64,000 nucleotides of DNA from Deltaproteobacteria bacterium (lineage in GTDB: Bacteria; Desulfobacterota; Binatia; UBA1149; JAJCZL01). The DNA lies in assembly GCA_029262415.1 (NCBI GenBank), contig JAJCZL010000037.1:1-64000 (forward strand). The letters run 5' to 3'. Shown here piece by piece: positions 9,543-17,750 of this stretch. The notes under the pieces were generated by a model. That model saw only the letters and a program-made list of their open reading frames with translations, was not told the DNA's origin and did no database searches. The position numbers were made by a program, and so were the translations under genes. Position 1 is the stretch's first letter; the number at the start of each line of letters is the position of its first letter.

Positions 9543-10247
9543 ATGTATCGAGTAATTTTCTTGGCCGCCGCCGTGGCTCTCATCTTCCCCGCTGTAGCAG
9601 CGGCCGAAACCAGCACGGGTCTCTACTTCTCGGTACAGACCGGTCTTAACCTCCCCTTCGACGAGGAGTGGGACTTTGGTGGTGGCAACGAAGTGGAACC
9701 CGACTGGGAAAGCGCCGCATTCGGCACGGCGTCGCTCGGCTATCAGTGGGACAATATCCGCACTGAACTAGAGATCGGCCACCGCAACAACTCGCTTGAT
9801 ACCGCCGTATTCTCATTAGCGGGTGGTGGCGGGGTACCAGCCGCTAACAGGCTCATAAGCGCAGCCGGCAACGGCGAGTTCGCCGGCGACGGCGACGCAA
9901 CGGTCTGGAGTGCAATGGCGAACTTCATATATGACTTTGACTCTGAGGCACGCTTTCGTCCCTACGCAGGGTTCGGACTCGGCGCGGCAAACGTCGACTA
10001 CAGCGGCATCAACAGCGCCTCGTCGATCATCGTCAACGACGACGACACCGCGTTCGCCTACCAGCTGCTGCTCGGGCTCTCGTGGCAGTTCACGGTGCGG
10101 GGCGCCATCGAACTGCGTTACACACTGCTCGGCGTGTCGGGCGTTGAGCTGACCTCGACCGAGGGTGAAATGTTGGACACCGACCCGCTGCAGAACTCGC
10201 TCGGGCTGGTCCTGCGCTGGTACTTCAGCGGCGAAGAGAAGAGCTAG
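9543..10247 (+). CDS. Outer-membrane beta-barrel protein
   Basis: A 234-residue protein with signal peptide (MYRVIFLAAAVALIF...AAAE). ATG 9543 is set by a strong AAGGAGG six bases upstream. The mature sequence alternates aromatic and polar residues (TGLYFSVQTGLNLPF, GTASLGYQWDNIRTELEIG, FRPYAGFGLGAANVDYSG, LLGLSWQFTVRGAIELRYTLLG) and ends in VLRWYFSGEEKS, typical of an eight-stranded porin/OmpA-N or P44/Msp2-like barrel. It has no OmpA peptidoglycan-binding domain. The role is probably structural or adhesive in the outer membrane. A hairpin terminator candidate follows at 10277-10300. Confidence 0.8.
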   Translation: MYRVIFLAAAVALIFPAVAAAETSTGLYFSVQTGLNLPFDEEWDFGGGNEVEPDWESAAFGTASLGYQWDNIRTELEIGHRNNSLDTAVFSLAGGGGVPAANRLISAAGNGEFAGDGDATVWSAMANFIYDFDSEARFRPYAGFGLGAANVDYSGINSASSIIVNDDDTAFAYQLLLGLSWQFTVRGAIELRYTLLGVSGVELTSTEGEMLDTDPLQNSLGLVLRWYFSGEEKS

Positions 10248-10276
10248 AACCTCTCGGTTCTCGCCCGGTTTGCGGA

Positions 10277-10314
10277 CGTCCGCGAATACACTCGCGGACG
10301 CCCGAGCGTTTTGC
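10277..10314 (+). terminator. Putative intrinsic terminator after the barrel gene
   Basis: CGTCCGCGA (10277-10285), a six-base loop, then TCGCGGACG (10292-10300): a perfect 9-bp GC-rich stem, followed by CCCGAGCG and four T. It lies 30 bases after the stop of the outer-membrane barrel gene. Confidence 0.5.
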
Positions 10315-10373
10315 GGCAGCCTCGGCTCTACCGCCGCACCCGCGCATACTCTTGAAAGGTCGATTTAGCCCAA

Positions 10374-11792
10374 GTGGTTGCGCGGCCCGCGGCACCGGCT
10401 AACAATCCCGTTACGATGCCGGTGTACCGCAAACGATCACTCCTGGACGCGCCCGTGCGCGAGGTGTTTGACTGGCACGAAAGACCCGGCGCTTTCGAAC
10501 GACTGGTTCCGCCGTGGAACGAAGCTGAGTTGCTCGAGGCCCCGCGAAGCCTACGCGACGGCGAGCGCGCGGTATTGCTGTTGACGCGACCGCCGATTCG
10601 TCTGCGCTGGGTCGCCCGGCATTACGGGTACGACCCACCTCATGCATTTCACGACGAACAAACCGAAGGTCCGTTTACCTTGTGGCGACACGCCCACAAG
10701 TTCCTCGACGAAGGCAAGCGCCGCTGCGTCCTCGAAGACGAGATAGAATACCGTCTACCGGTCGGGATCCTCGGACAAATCTTTGGGGGCTGGGCAGCAA
10801 AGTCACAGCTCGAACGTATTTTTCGATTCCGTCACGCGCGTACCGCAGCCGATCTCAAACGCCACGGCCAGTTCAGGGACAATCAAACAATGAGAGTCGC
10901 TATCACCGGCGCCGGCGGTCTGGTCGGCCGCGAACTGGCCGCGTTCCTGACATCCGGGGGCCACGAGGTCATACGACTCGTGCGCGCAAAAGCCGACATC
11001 GCCCCCGATCAGGCCCACTGGTCGCCCTCGACCGGCGAAATAGCCGCGCAAGCGCTCGAAGGTCTCGATGCGGTCGTGCACCTAGCCGGGGAGAATATCG
11101 CTTCGGGACGTTGGAACCCAGAGCGTAAGAGGAAGATCCACGCCAGCCGCGTCGACGGAACCTCACTTCTAGCGCGTACACTCGCGGGATTAAAGGTCAA
11201 ACCTAAGACCCTTATTTCAGCTTCTGCGATCGGCTACTACGGCAATCGCGGCAACACCGTGACCGACGAAGACAGCGAGCACGGAGCCGGCTTTTTGAGC
11301 GACGTGTGCCGCGCATGGGAGGCCGCCGCCGAGCCGGCCGCCGCGGCCGGAATTCGCGTGGTGAACCTGCGCATCGGAGTCGTGCTCTCAGCGCGCGGCG
11401 GCGCGCTGGCGAAGATGCGCACGCCCTTCAAATTCGGCGTCGGTGGTGTGGTAGGAAACGGCGAACAGTTCATGAGCTGGATCATGCTCGACGACCTCGT
11501 TGGTGCGATCCACTTCGCGCTGCAGAACACAGCGCTCGAAGGGGCGGTCAACGCTACCGCACCGGCACCAGTCAACAACCGTGAATTCACCAAGACCCTT
11601 GGCGCAGTGCTCGGCCGCCCGACTCTCTTGCCGCTGCCTACCGCCGCAGTAAGAGTGTTGTTTGGCGAAATGGGCGAAGAACTCCTTCTTAGCGGCGCGC
11701 AGGTACTGCCGCACAAACTGACCGAGGCCGGATTCTCGTTCGAACACCCAGATCTCAAAAACGCGCTCGCCACGGAGTTCGGAAAGGGATGA
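10374..11792 (+). CDS. SRPBCC domain fused to TIGR01777-type NAD-dependent epimerase
   Basis: A 472-residue two-domain protein. Residues about 15-165 resemble the SRPBCC/cyclase-dehydrase fold (YRKRSLLDAPVREVFDWHERP...EDEIEYRLP). Residues 173-470 are an SDR/epimerase of the TIGR01777 (YfcH) family, with Rossmann motif MRVAITGAGGLVG, VVHLAGENIASGRW, SASAIGYYG and the family's C-terminal LPLPTAAVRVLFGEMG...LLSGAQVLPHKL. Such fusions are known in several phyla and the substrate is not established. The GTG at 10374 gives the full frame, with AAAGG about 14 bases upstream; ATG 10416 is an alternative start with no ribosome site. It is 10 bases upstream of the FAD oxidoreductase gene, so the two are probably co-transcribed. 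Confidence 0.85.
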   Translation: MVARPAAPANNPVTMPVYRKRSLLDAPVREVFDWHERPGAFERLVPPWNEAELLEAPRSLRDGERAVLLLTRPPIRLRWVARHYGYDPPHAFHDEQTEGPFTLWRHAHKFLDEGKRRCVLEDEIEYRLPVGILGQIFGGWAAKSQLERIFRFRHARTAADLKRHGQFRDNQTMRVAITGAGGLVGRELAAFLTSGGHEVIRLVRAKADIAPDQAHWSPSTGEIAAQALEGLDAVVHLAGENIASGRWNPERKRKIHASRVDGTSLLARTLAGLKVKPKTLISASAIGYYGNRGNTVTDEDSEHGAGFLSDVCRAWEAAAEPAAAAGIRVVNLRIGVVLSARGGALAKMRTPFKFGVGGVVGNGEQFMSWIMLDDLVGAIHFALQNTALEGAVNATAPAPVNNREFTKTLGAVLGRPTLLPLPTAAVRVLFGEMGEELLLSGAQVLPHKLTEAGFSFEHPDLKNALATEFGKG

Positions 11793-11802
11793 AGTCCAGC
11801 GG

Positions 11803-13053
11803 ATGAAGATCGATGTTGCGATCGTCGGGGCCGGTTTGGCAGGACTGGCATGTGCACGGAGACTGGGCCAACTCGGTATCGAGGCGACTCTTTTCGAGGC
11901 CGGAGACCGAGTCGGCGGGCGCGTGCGGACTGACGAGAGCGACGGCTTCCTACTCGACCGCGGGTTCCAGGTGTTCCTGACCGCCTATCCGGAAGCGCGT
12001 AGGGTGCTCGCATACGACCCTCTCGACCTCAAAGCGTTCTACCCCGGAGCTCTGATCCAGACTGAAAACGATCGTCTGCGGATCAGCGACCCATGGCGCA
12101 AGCCCGGCGAGGCGTTCTCTGAGCTACTCTCGCCAGTCGTGCCACTCAGCGACAAAGCGCGGATGGGCATACTGCGCCGGAAATTGGCCTCAACGCCGCT
12201 CGACGCGATCATGGCCGGCGCAGACCTCAGCACCATCAGGACACTGCAAGGACTGACCTTTTCCGAACGCTGTATTCGGCGATTTTTCCGGCCTTTTCTC
12301 GGCGGAGTTTTCCTCGATCCCGCATTGCAGACGTCATCACGGATGTTCGAATTCGTGCTCAAGATGTTTGCGCTAGGTGACGCAGCCTTACCCGCCAAGG
12401 GGATGGAAGAGATCCCCCGCCAATTGGCCGGGCACCTAAAGCGCGAGGCGATTCACCTAGACGCACGCGTCGAAGGGCTCGATAGAGGCAGGCTCAGAAT
12501 CGCCGGCGGCGAAACCGTTGATTGCACCAACGTGGTGCTCGCCGTTGAAGGTCCGGCCGCGGCCGGGTTGGTGCCCGCGGTGCCCGCACCACCCTACCGC
12601 TGCGTCACCACACTGTACTACTCCTGCGACCACGCGCCTGAGCGCGACCCGATACTGATGTTGAACGGCACAGATCGCGGGCCGATCAACAATTTCTGTT
12701 TTCCAAGTCGGGTTGCGCCCACTTACGCCCCCGCCGGGCGTGACCTCTTATCGGTTACCGTATTGCTCGACACCGGCGGCGCCCAGGTAAAGAAACTCCA
12801 AGAATCGGTACGCGCCCAACTCACATCGTGGTTTGGCAACCGGGTCGATGGCTGGGAGCACCTACAGACCGACCGTATCGAGCATGCGCTACCCGCACAG
12901 ATGCCGACTGAGCGCAGGAGCACCGCCTACAATACCCTGGCTAAACAAGGCATCGTCGTTTGCGGTGATTATCGCGAGACCGGCTCGATCAACGGCGCGT
13001 TGACGAGCGGAAGGAAAGCAGCGGAGGCCGTCGCGTTGGCACGCAAGGCCTGA
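11803..13053 (+). CDS. FAD-dependent amine oxidase/desaturase-like oxidoreductase
   Basis: A 416-residue flavoprotein. The N-terminus MKIDVAIVGAGLAGLACARRL is the FAD-binding Rossmann motif, followed by FEAGDRVGGRVRTDE, the second signature of the amine oxidase/phytoene desaturase superfamily. The C-terminal motif VVCGDYRETGSINGALTSGRKAAE is the FAD-closing segment of the same family. The substrate is unknown; related proteins are annotated as protoporphyrinogen oxidase-like or UDP-galactopyranose mutase-like. It follows the TIGR01777 fusion gene by 10 bases. A hairpin plus T-run lies directly after the stop. Confidence 0.85.
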   Translation: MKIDVAIVGAGLAGLACARRLGQLGIEATLFEAGDRVGGRVRTDESDGFLLDRGFQVFLTAYPEARRVLAYDPLDLKAFYPGALIQTENDRLRISDPWRKPGEAFSELLSPVVPLSDKARMGILRRKLASTPLDAIMAGADLSTIRTLQGLTFSERCIRRFFRPFLGGVFLDPALQTSSRMFEFVLKMFALGDAALPAKGMEEIPRQLAGHLKREAIHLDARVEGLDRGRLRIAGGETVDCTNVVLAVEGPAAAGLVPAVPAPPYRCVTTLYYSCDHAPERDPILMLNGTDRGPINNFCFPSRVAPTYAPAGRDLLSVTVLLDTGGAQVKKLQESVRAQLTSWFGNRVDGWEHLQTDRIEHALPAQMPTERRSTAYNTLAKQGIVVCGDYRETGSINGALTSGRKAAEAVALARKA

Positions 13054-13092
13054 GCCCCGGTAGCTACCTGGGCGGAAGCCATCGAATTTTTT
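13054..13092 (+). terminator. Putative terminator after the FAD oxidoreductase gene
   Basis: A 20-base near-palindrome (GCCCCGGTAGCTACCTGGGC, 13054-13073, one mismatch) starts right at the stop codon region. Twelve bases on comes a run of seven T (13086-13092). Confidence 0.45.
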
Positions 13093-13248
13093 TGGCCACG
13101 CGGGCTTTGGCGTACGCGGTGGCGATTCTTCGGTATTGATTGGTCACCGGCACGAGGTTAGGTTCGGTCTCCGTAGCAGGCCGTCCAATCAAGTTGGTGC
13201 TAACCAACCGTGCGTTGCTGCCGCGCCGCGCCCGGGAGAAATCAAAGA

Positions 13249-14238
13249 ATGCAACAATCCAGCAGACGTCTTACCGTCCGGACACCGCAGGTAGAGAACG
13301 ACGCAGATGAATTCGGCGCAGAGGTTCGTGCGGGCCTCACCGGCGAGCACAAGACCCTCCCCTGCAGATTCCTCTACGACCGCCGCGGCTCCGAGTTGTT
13401 CGAGCAGATCTGCGAGCTTCCGGAGTACTACGTCACACGCACCGAGCGTGAGATTCTCGAGAACAACGCCGACGCGATAGCAGCCCTTTTTCCTGAAGAC
13501 CTCGCAATGGTCGAACTCGGTAGCGGCAGCTCGAGCAAAACCCGGGTGCTGATTGAGGCGTTCCTGCGTAGCAACGGGCGACTTCGCTACGTGCCGATGG
13601 ACATCTCCAAAAAGATGCTGGTCGAGAGTTCCGAGGCGCTGCTCGAAGACTACGATGGTCTCAAAATCGTCGCGATCGCGGCGGAGTACAGCACCGGACT
13701 CCGACAACTCGGTCGCGAGGCAATTGAGCGCAAACTCATCCTGTGGCTCGGCTCGACGCTGGGAAACTTCGAGCGCAAAGACAGCGCGAGGTTTCTTGCG
13801 CGCATCAAAGCCACCATGACCGGCGACGACCGCCTGCTGGTCGGGATCGACCTGCGCAAAGACAAGGCCGTTCTCGAAGCGGCCTACGACGATGCGCAAG
13901 GGGTGACCGCGAAATTCAATCTGAACCTTCTGGTAAGGATCAACAGCGAACTCGGCGGTAACTTCGACCTCCGCCATTTCCGTCACGAGGCAAGTTACGA
14001 GGAGGAAAGCGGCCGTGTTCGCAGCAATATCGTCAGCCTGCGCGAACAAACCGTACACATAAGAGAGCTCGATATGTACGTCGAATTCACAGCCGAGGAA
14101 CGCATCCACACCGAGAACTCGCACAAATACTCGCTGGCCGAAATCGACGCGCTCGCGCAGGCTTCCGGTCTTCGCGTTACCCAGCAATGGTTCGACAGCG
14201 ACGACCGGTTCGCTCTTAACCTGTTCGCCCCGGCGTAA
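13249..14238 (+). CDS. egtD: L-histidine N-alpha-methyltransferase (EgtD-like)
   Basis: A 329-residue SAM-dependent methyltransferase, close to the usual EgtD length. EgtD makes hercynine (trimethyl-histidine betaine), the first step to ergothioneine. Family signatures: FLYDRRGSELFEQICELPEYY near residue 40-61, the SAM loop ELGSGSSSKTR (88-98), VPMDIS (115-120), WLGSTLGNFER, FNLNLLVRINSELG, and TENSHKYS near the C-terminus. I chose ATG 13249 because GGGAG lies about 11 bases upstream; ATG 13210 is in frame but has no site. No EgtB gene is next to it. Instead, 20 bases downstream, comes a betaine/ergothioneine-type ABC transporter, suggesting that hercynine or ergothioneine is moved as well as made. 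Confidence 0.85.
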   Translation: MQQSSRRLTVRTPQVENDADEFGAEVRAGLTGEHKTLPCRFLYDRRGSELFEQICELPEYYVTRTEREILENNADAIAALFPEDLAMVELGSGSSSKTRVLIEAFLRSNGRLRYVPMDISKKMLVESSEALLEDYDGLKIVAIAAEYSTGLRQLGREAIERKLILWLGSTLGNFERKDSARFLARIKATMTGDDRLLVGIDLRKDKAVLEAAYDDAQGVTAKFNLNLLVRINSELGGNFDLRHFRHEASYEEESGRVRSNIVSLREQTVHIRELDMYVEFTAEERIHTENSHKYSLAEIDALAQASGLRVTQQWFDSDDRFALNLFAPA

Positions 14239-14258
14239 ATCGCACGTCGGTAAACCCA

Positions 14259-15062
14259 GTGTTTCGGTTCAGCAACGTAACCAAACTCTATGCGGGTAAA
14301 CGGGCACTCGGACCGATCGATCTCGAACTGGGCCGCGGCTCGACCACCGTCCTGATCGGACGAAGTGGGTGCGGCAAGTCAACCGCCATCCGGTTACTAG
14401 CGGGGCTCACGCGCGCGGACAGCGGAAACGTTGATAGCGGTGGCGTGCGAATCGACGGGTCGACCACCGAGGCGACCCTCCGAAGCGTGCGGCGGCGCAT
14501 CGGCTACGTCATCCAGGAAGGTGGGCTCTTCCCGCACCTAACCTCGCTAGAGAACCTCCGACTCGCGCCTCGCTCATTCGGCGAGTCCGTCGATCAAATA
14601 AACCGCCGGGTACACGAACTAACCGAGCTGGTCGGGCTCTCCCACCCCCTCCTGGAGCGTTACCCAGCGCAACTTTCCGGCGGTCAACGCCAGCGCGTAG
14701 CACTGATGCGCGCGTTGATGCTCGACCCCGAGATGTTGCTGCTCGATGAGCCGCTCGGCGCCCTGGACCCGATGATCCGTGCCGAACTCCAGGACGAGCT
14801 GCGGGTGCTCTTCAAGACACTGAGGACGACGGTCGTGCTCGTTACCCACGACCTCGCCGAAGCAGCCTACCTCGGAAATCGCATCGTCCTGCTCGACCAG
14901 GGACGGGTTGTACAGGACGGCGGCGTCAGCGACCTTTTCGAACGCCCGGCGACGGACTTCGTGCGCTCCTTCGTTGCCGCACAACGCGGGTTCGACTGTT
15001 CGCGTCAGCGCTCGGGCGAGAATCAGCATACCGACGGGGCGGAGACTGGAAACCAACGGTGA
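14259..15062 (+). CDS. ABC transporter ATP-binding protein, quaternary-amine/ergothioneine type (EgtV/OpuCA-like)
   Basis: A 267-residue ATPase starting at GTG 14259. Motifs in order: Walker A GRSGCGKST, Q-loop QEGGLFPH, signature LSGGQRQRVALMRAL, Walker B LLLDEPLGALDP, and switch VTHDLAEA. QEGGLFPHLT and the EPLGALDP form are typical of the osmoprotectant (OpuA/OpuC) subgroup. It lacks the C-terminal CBS domains that many OpuCA proteins have, as in EgtV-like members. It is 20 bases after the egtD-like gene and overlaps the next gene by four bases (GTGA), so translation is probably coupled and the three genes form one operon. Confidence 0.85.
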   Translation: MFRFSNVTKLYAGKRALGPIDLELGRGSTTVLIGRSGCGKSTAIRLLAGLTRADSGNVDSGGVRIDGSTTEATLRSVRRRIGYVIQEGGLFPHLTSLENLRLAPRSFGESVDQINRRVHELTELVGLSHPLLERYPAQLSGGQRQRVALMRALMLDPEMLLLDEPLGALDPMIRAELQDELRVLFKTLRTTVVLVTHDLAEAAYLGNRIVLLDQGRVVQDGGVSDLFERPATDFVRSFVAAQRGFDCSRQRSGENQHTDGAETGNQR

Positions 15063-16609
15063 GCAAACCCCTCCAGCTGGCGCTCGCCACGGTAGTTACC
15101 GCACTACTGCTCACATCCACCACCGCGAACAGCACTGCGGATACGGAAGGCCTTGACGCCGAAGGCTCGGGTTCGGATACCGTCATCACCGTCGGGTCCA
15201 AAAAATTTACGGAAGCCGTGTTGCTCGGTGATATCGCGACGCTCACCATCCGCGCGCGTGGGCTGGCGGCCGTGCACCGCCGCCAGCTCGGCGGCACTCG
15301 AGTACTGTGGAACGCTCTGCGCGCAGGCGAGATCGACGCATACCCGGAATACACGGGCACGATCAGGAAAGAGATCCTGGCGGGAACACACATCGCCCCC
15401 GACCTACGCTCACTCGCCGATGCCCTCGCCGCGTTCCAGGTTTCGGTCTCGAGGCCTCTCGGATTTGCCAACAACTACGCACTCGGGATGCGTGAAGATA
15501 CCGCCGCGCGTGCAGGGATCCGCAATATTTCCGATCTGCGTGGGCGAACCACGCTCCGTATGGGCTTCAACAACGAATTTATGGACAGAGCCGACGGCTG
15601 GCCCGGCCTGATGCGCACGTACCGACTCAGCAACCACAGCGCACGCGGGCTCGACCACGACCTTGCATACAAGGCGATGGTGTCCGGCGGCATCGATGTC
15701 ATGGACCTCTACACCACTGATGCTGAAATCGCGCAGTACGGGTTACGCATTCTACGAGACGACCGCGGCTACTTTTCGAACTATGACGCGGTGATACTCT
15801 ACCGAAGCGACTTGGCCGGTCGTTGGCCGGTTGCCGTCGCAGCGCTGCAGTCGCTCGCCGACACGATCTCCGAACCCCGCATGATCGAGATGAACGCGGC
15901 TGCGAAGATCAAAGGCGTACCCGAGCTCGAAGTGGCACGACGTTTTGTCACCGATGCGTTTGGCATCGATGTCTCTGTACAAACACGGGGACGGCTCTCA
16001 CGGGTGCTGCTGCGCACGCGAGAGCACTTATGGCTGGTCGGGGTCTCGATGACTGCTGCCGTCTTAGTTGCACTACCGCTCGGTATCGTCGCCGCACGCA
16101 ACGCCCGGGTCGGACATGCAATGCTCGCAGTAGCCGGCGTCGTGCAAACGATCCCCGCACTCGCCGTGCTGGTGTTCATGATACCGGCCCTAGGGATCGG
16201 CGGGCCGCCGGCAATCGTCGCGCTGTTTCTTTACAGTCTGCTTCCGATCCTACGCAATACCCACGCGGGGTTGCGAGGGATTCCGGCCTCATTGATCGAA
16301 TCGGCCGACGTACTGGGGCTCACGCCCAATGAACGTTTGCGCTGGATCGAGTTGCCTCTCGCTTCACCTTCCATCCTGGCGGGTATCAAAACCTCGGCGG
16401 TTATCAACATCGGAACCGCAACACTAGGTGCACTCATCGGTGCAGGGGGCTTTGGCCAGCCCATACTCACCGGTATACGTCTCGACAACATGGCTTTGAT
16501 CTTGGAAGGGGCGATCCCCGCGGCCGCGTTGGCCTTGGTCGTTCAGGTAGCGTTCGAAGCCGTTGAACGCGTGCTGGTTCCGGCCGGACTGCGTATAACT
16601 GCGGATTGA
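15059..16609 (+). CDS. Fused substrate-binding/permease subunit, OpuC/EgtU type, with binding domain first
   Basis: A 516-residue transporter subunit. GTG 15059 overlaps the ATPase stop. After a hydrophobic N-terminal signal (residues about 4-22), residues 40-300 form a type II binding protein of the quaternary-amine family: VGSKKFTEAVLLGDI (45-59), LRAGEIDAYPEYTGT, GFNNEFMDRADGWPGL, VMDLYTTDAEIAQYGL and DDRGYFSNYDAV. Residues about 315-510 are the membrane permease with the EAA-type coupling loop (GLRGIPASLIESADVLGL). In EgtU and OpuABC-type fusions the permease comes first, so the order here is reversed. The likely substrate is a betaine such as hercynine, ergothioneine, glycine betaine or choline; the egtD neighbour favours the first two. 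Confidence 0.85.
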   Translation: MSKPLQLALATVVTALLLTSTTANSTADTEGLDAEGSGSDTVITVGSKKFTEAVLLGDIATLTIRARGLAAVHRRQLGGTRVLWNALRAGEIDAYPEYTGTIRKEILAGTHIAPDLRSLADALAAFQVSVSRPLGFANNYALGMREDTAARAGIRNISDLRGRTTLRMGFNNEFMDRADGWPGLMRTYRLSNHSARGLDHDLAYKAMVSGGIDVMDLYTTDAEIAQYGLRILRDDRGYFSNYDAVILYRSDLAGRWPVAVAALQSLADTISEPRMIEMNAAAKIKGVPELEVARRFVTDAFGIDVSVQTRGRLSRVLLRTREHLWLVGVSMTAAVLVALPLGIVAARNARVGHAMLAVAGVVQTIPALAVLVFMIPALGIGGPPAIVALFLYSLLPILRNTHAGLRGIPASLIESADVLGLTPNERLRWIELPLASPSILAGIKTSAVINIGTATLGALIGAGGFGQPILTGIRLDNMALILEGAIPAAALALVVQVAFEAVERVLVPAGLRITAD

Positions 16610-16667
16610 CCCAGCTCGTGGCTAGGACTGCTTCAGCCGGTACAGCCCACGGTATATACAGCCTCGC

Positions 16668-17348
16668 ATGTGCGGACGCTTCACCTTGACCGCGGCCGAG
16701 TCGGCCGTCGGTGAACACTTCGGAATCGCATCGTCGTTTGAGTCTGCGCCGCACGAAACGGCGCCACGTTACAACATCGCGCCGACCCAACAGGCGCTCG
16801 CGATTCGAGCGAACAAAGACGGGACACGGACTTCGGCCGGATTAAGATGGGGACTGATACCTTCGTGGGCGAAGGACGCAACGATAGGCGCTCGACTGAT
16901 AAATGCACGTGCTGAAACGGTCTCAGAGAAGCCCTCGTTCCGCACGGCTTTCAAAAAAAGGCGATGCCTTATCCCGGCCGACGGATACTACGAATGGCAA
17001 AGGACAGATGACGGCAAACAACCTTTCCGCATCGGGATGGAAGATTGGCGCGTTTTCGGCCTTGCCGGGCTTTGGGAGCAGTGGACCAACGCTGACGGAC
17101 TCACGGAGGAGACCTTCACACTGATCACCACGACCACGAATCCGCTAACCGAGCCTATCCACGACCGGATGCCGGTCATCCTTACGCCCGCAGACTACCA
17201 ACGCTGGCTCGACCCATCATTCGACGACAAGAACACGCTGCAGCGTCTTCTGCGGCCGTACGGCGAAGCGCACATGCAGGCCGTCGCTGTTTCGACTTGG
17301 GTAAATAACGCCCGCCACGATGACGAGCGATGCATACAGCCGGTCTAG
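16668..17348 (+). CDS. SOS response-associated peptidase family protein (SRAP, YedK/HMCES)
   Basis: A 226-residue SRAP protein. Members form a thiazolidine crosslink with abasic sites in single-stranded DNA and shield them. All catalytic elements are present: Cys2 directly after Met (MCGRFT), the Asn of YNIAPTQ at about residue 36, the Glu of DGYYEW near 108, and the His of HDRMPVIL near 165. The length is normal. The ATG is followed directly by the essential Cys, which fixes the start. It stands alone, downstream of the transporter operon and upstream of a region rich in palindromes and a decayed HNH gene. Confidence 0.92.
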   Translation: MCGRFTLTAAESAVGEHFGIASSFESAPHETAPRYNIAPTQQALAIRANKDGTRTSAGLRWGLIPSWAKDATIGARLINARAETVSEKPSFRTAFKKRRCLIPADGYYEWQRTDDGKQPFRIGMEDWRVFGLAGLWEQWTNADGLTEETFTLITTTTNPLTEPIHDRMPVILTPADYQRWLDPSFDDKNTLQRLLRPYGEAHMQAVAVSTWVNNARHDDERCIQPV

Positions 17349-17441
17349 GCCGACTCAAGACTCACCCGCCCGGGCGAGTCGGTCAGTGATGTGGCGAAAT
17401 CGAGCGAGAGACCGTCGAGCAAGGCTGCGCGGCGGGTCATC

Positions 17442-17469
17442 GACTTCACATTCCGCGCGGAATGCTGAA
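17442..17469. repeat. ATTCCGCGCGGAAT palindrome, copy 1
   Basis: CTTCACATTCCGCG followed by CGCGGAATGCTGAAG: the palindromic core CATTCCGCGCGGAATG with matching CTTCA/TGAAG arms that differ by one inserted base. The same core recurs at 18911-18930 and 33177-33194, and degenerate copies at 17497 and 17687. Confidence 0.7.
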
Positions 17470-17518
17470 GTGCCGAGATGCGCGGATCGGCGTTATATTC
17501 CGCGCGGCATGTTCAAGC

Positions 17519-17545
17519 GTTGATATGCTTGATCGGAATATCAAC
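17519..17545. repeat. 8-bp inverted repeat upstream of the HNH gene
   Basis: GTTGATAT and ATATCAAC are separated by 11 bases. It is AT-rich compared with its surroundings and lies about 200 bases before the HNH gene. It could be an operator or a transposon-end remnant; neither is shown. Confidence 0.4.
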
Positions 17546-17750
17546 TGAAGCGCGATGACGATTTTTCTTGACAGGTTTTTCGGCCTCATAGTTTCGCGGC
17601 TACGCGACGTTCTCTGACCAACGCAAACTTTTCGTCCCAACGACGTCGAACGCTTGGCAGCGTGGCGCCGGTTTGCTCTGTCAGCGATTCCGCGCGGCGT
17701 CGCGACCCGTGCGCCGACGTGCATGAAAAAACCCGTGTTAGTCTCGGCTT

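Larger units (their letters stand above)
17349..17750. other. Palindrome-rich intergenic region upstream of HNH gene
   Basis: About 400 bases with no gene. It contains three copies of the ATTCCGCGCGG motif (17449-17464, 17497-17510, 17687-17700). It also contains a separate inverted repeat, GTTGATAT (17519-17526) with ATATCAAC (17538-17545). It looks like the flank of a small mobile or selfish element around the HNH gene. Confidence 0.5.

Noticed and set aside
13189..14187. A 332-codon minus-strand frame
   Set aside because: It is antisense to the egtD-like gene, which has full family motifs. Such frames are expected in GC-rich DNA.
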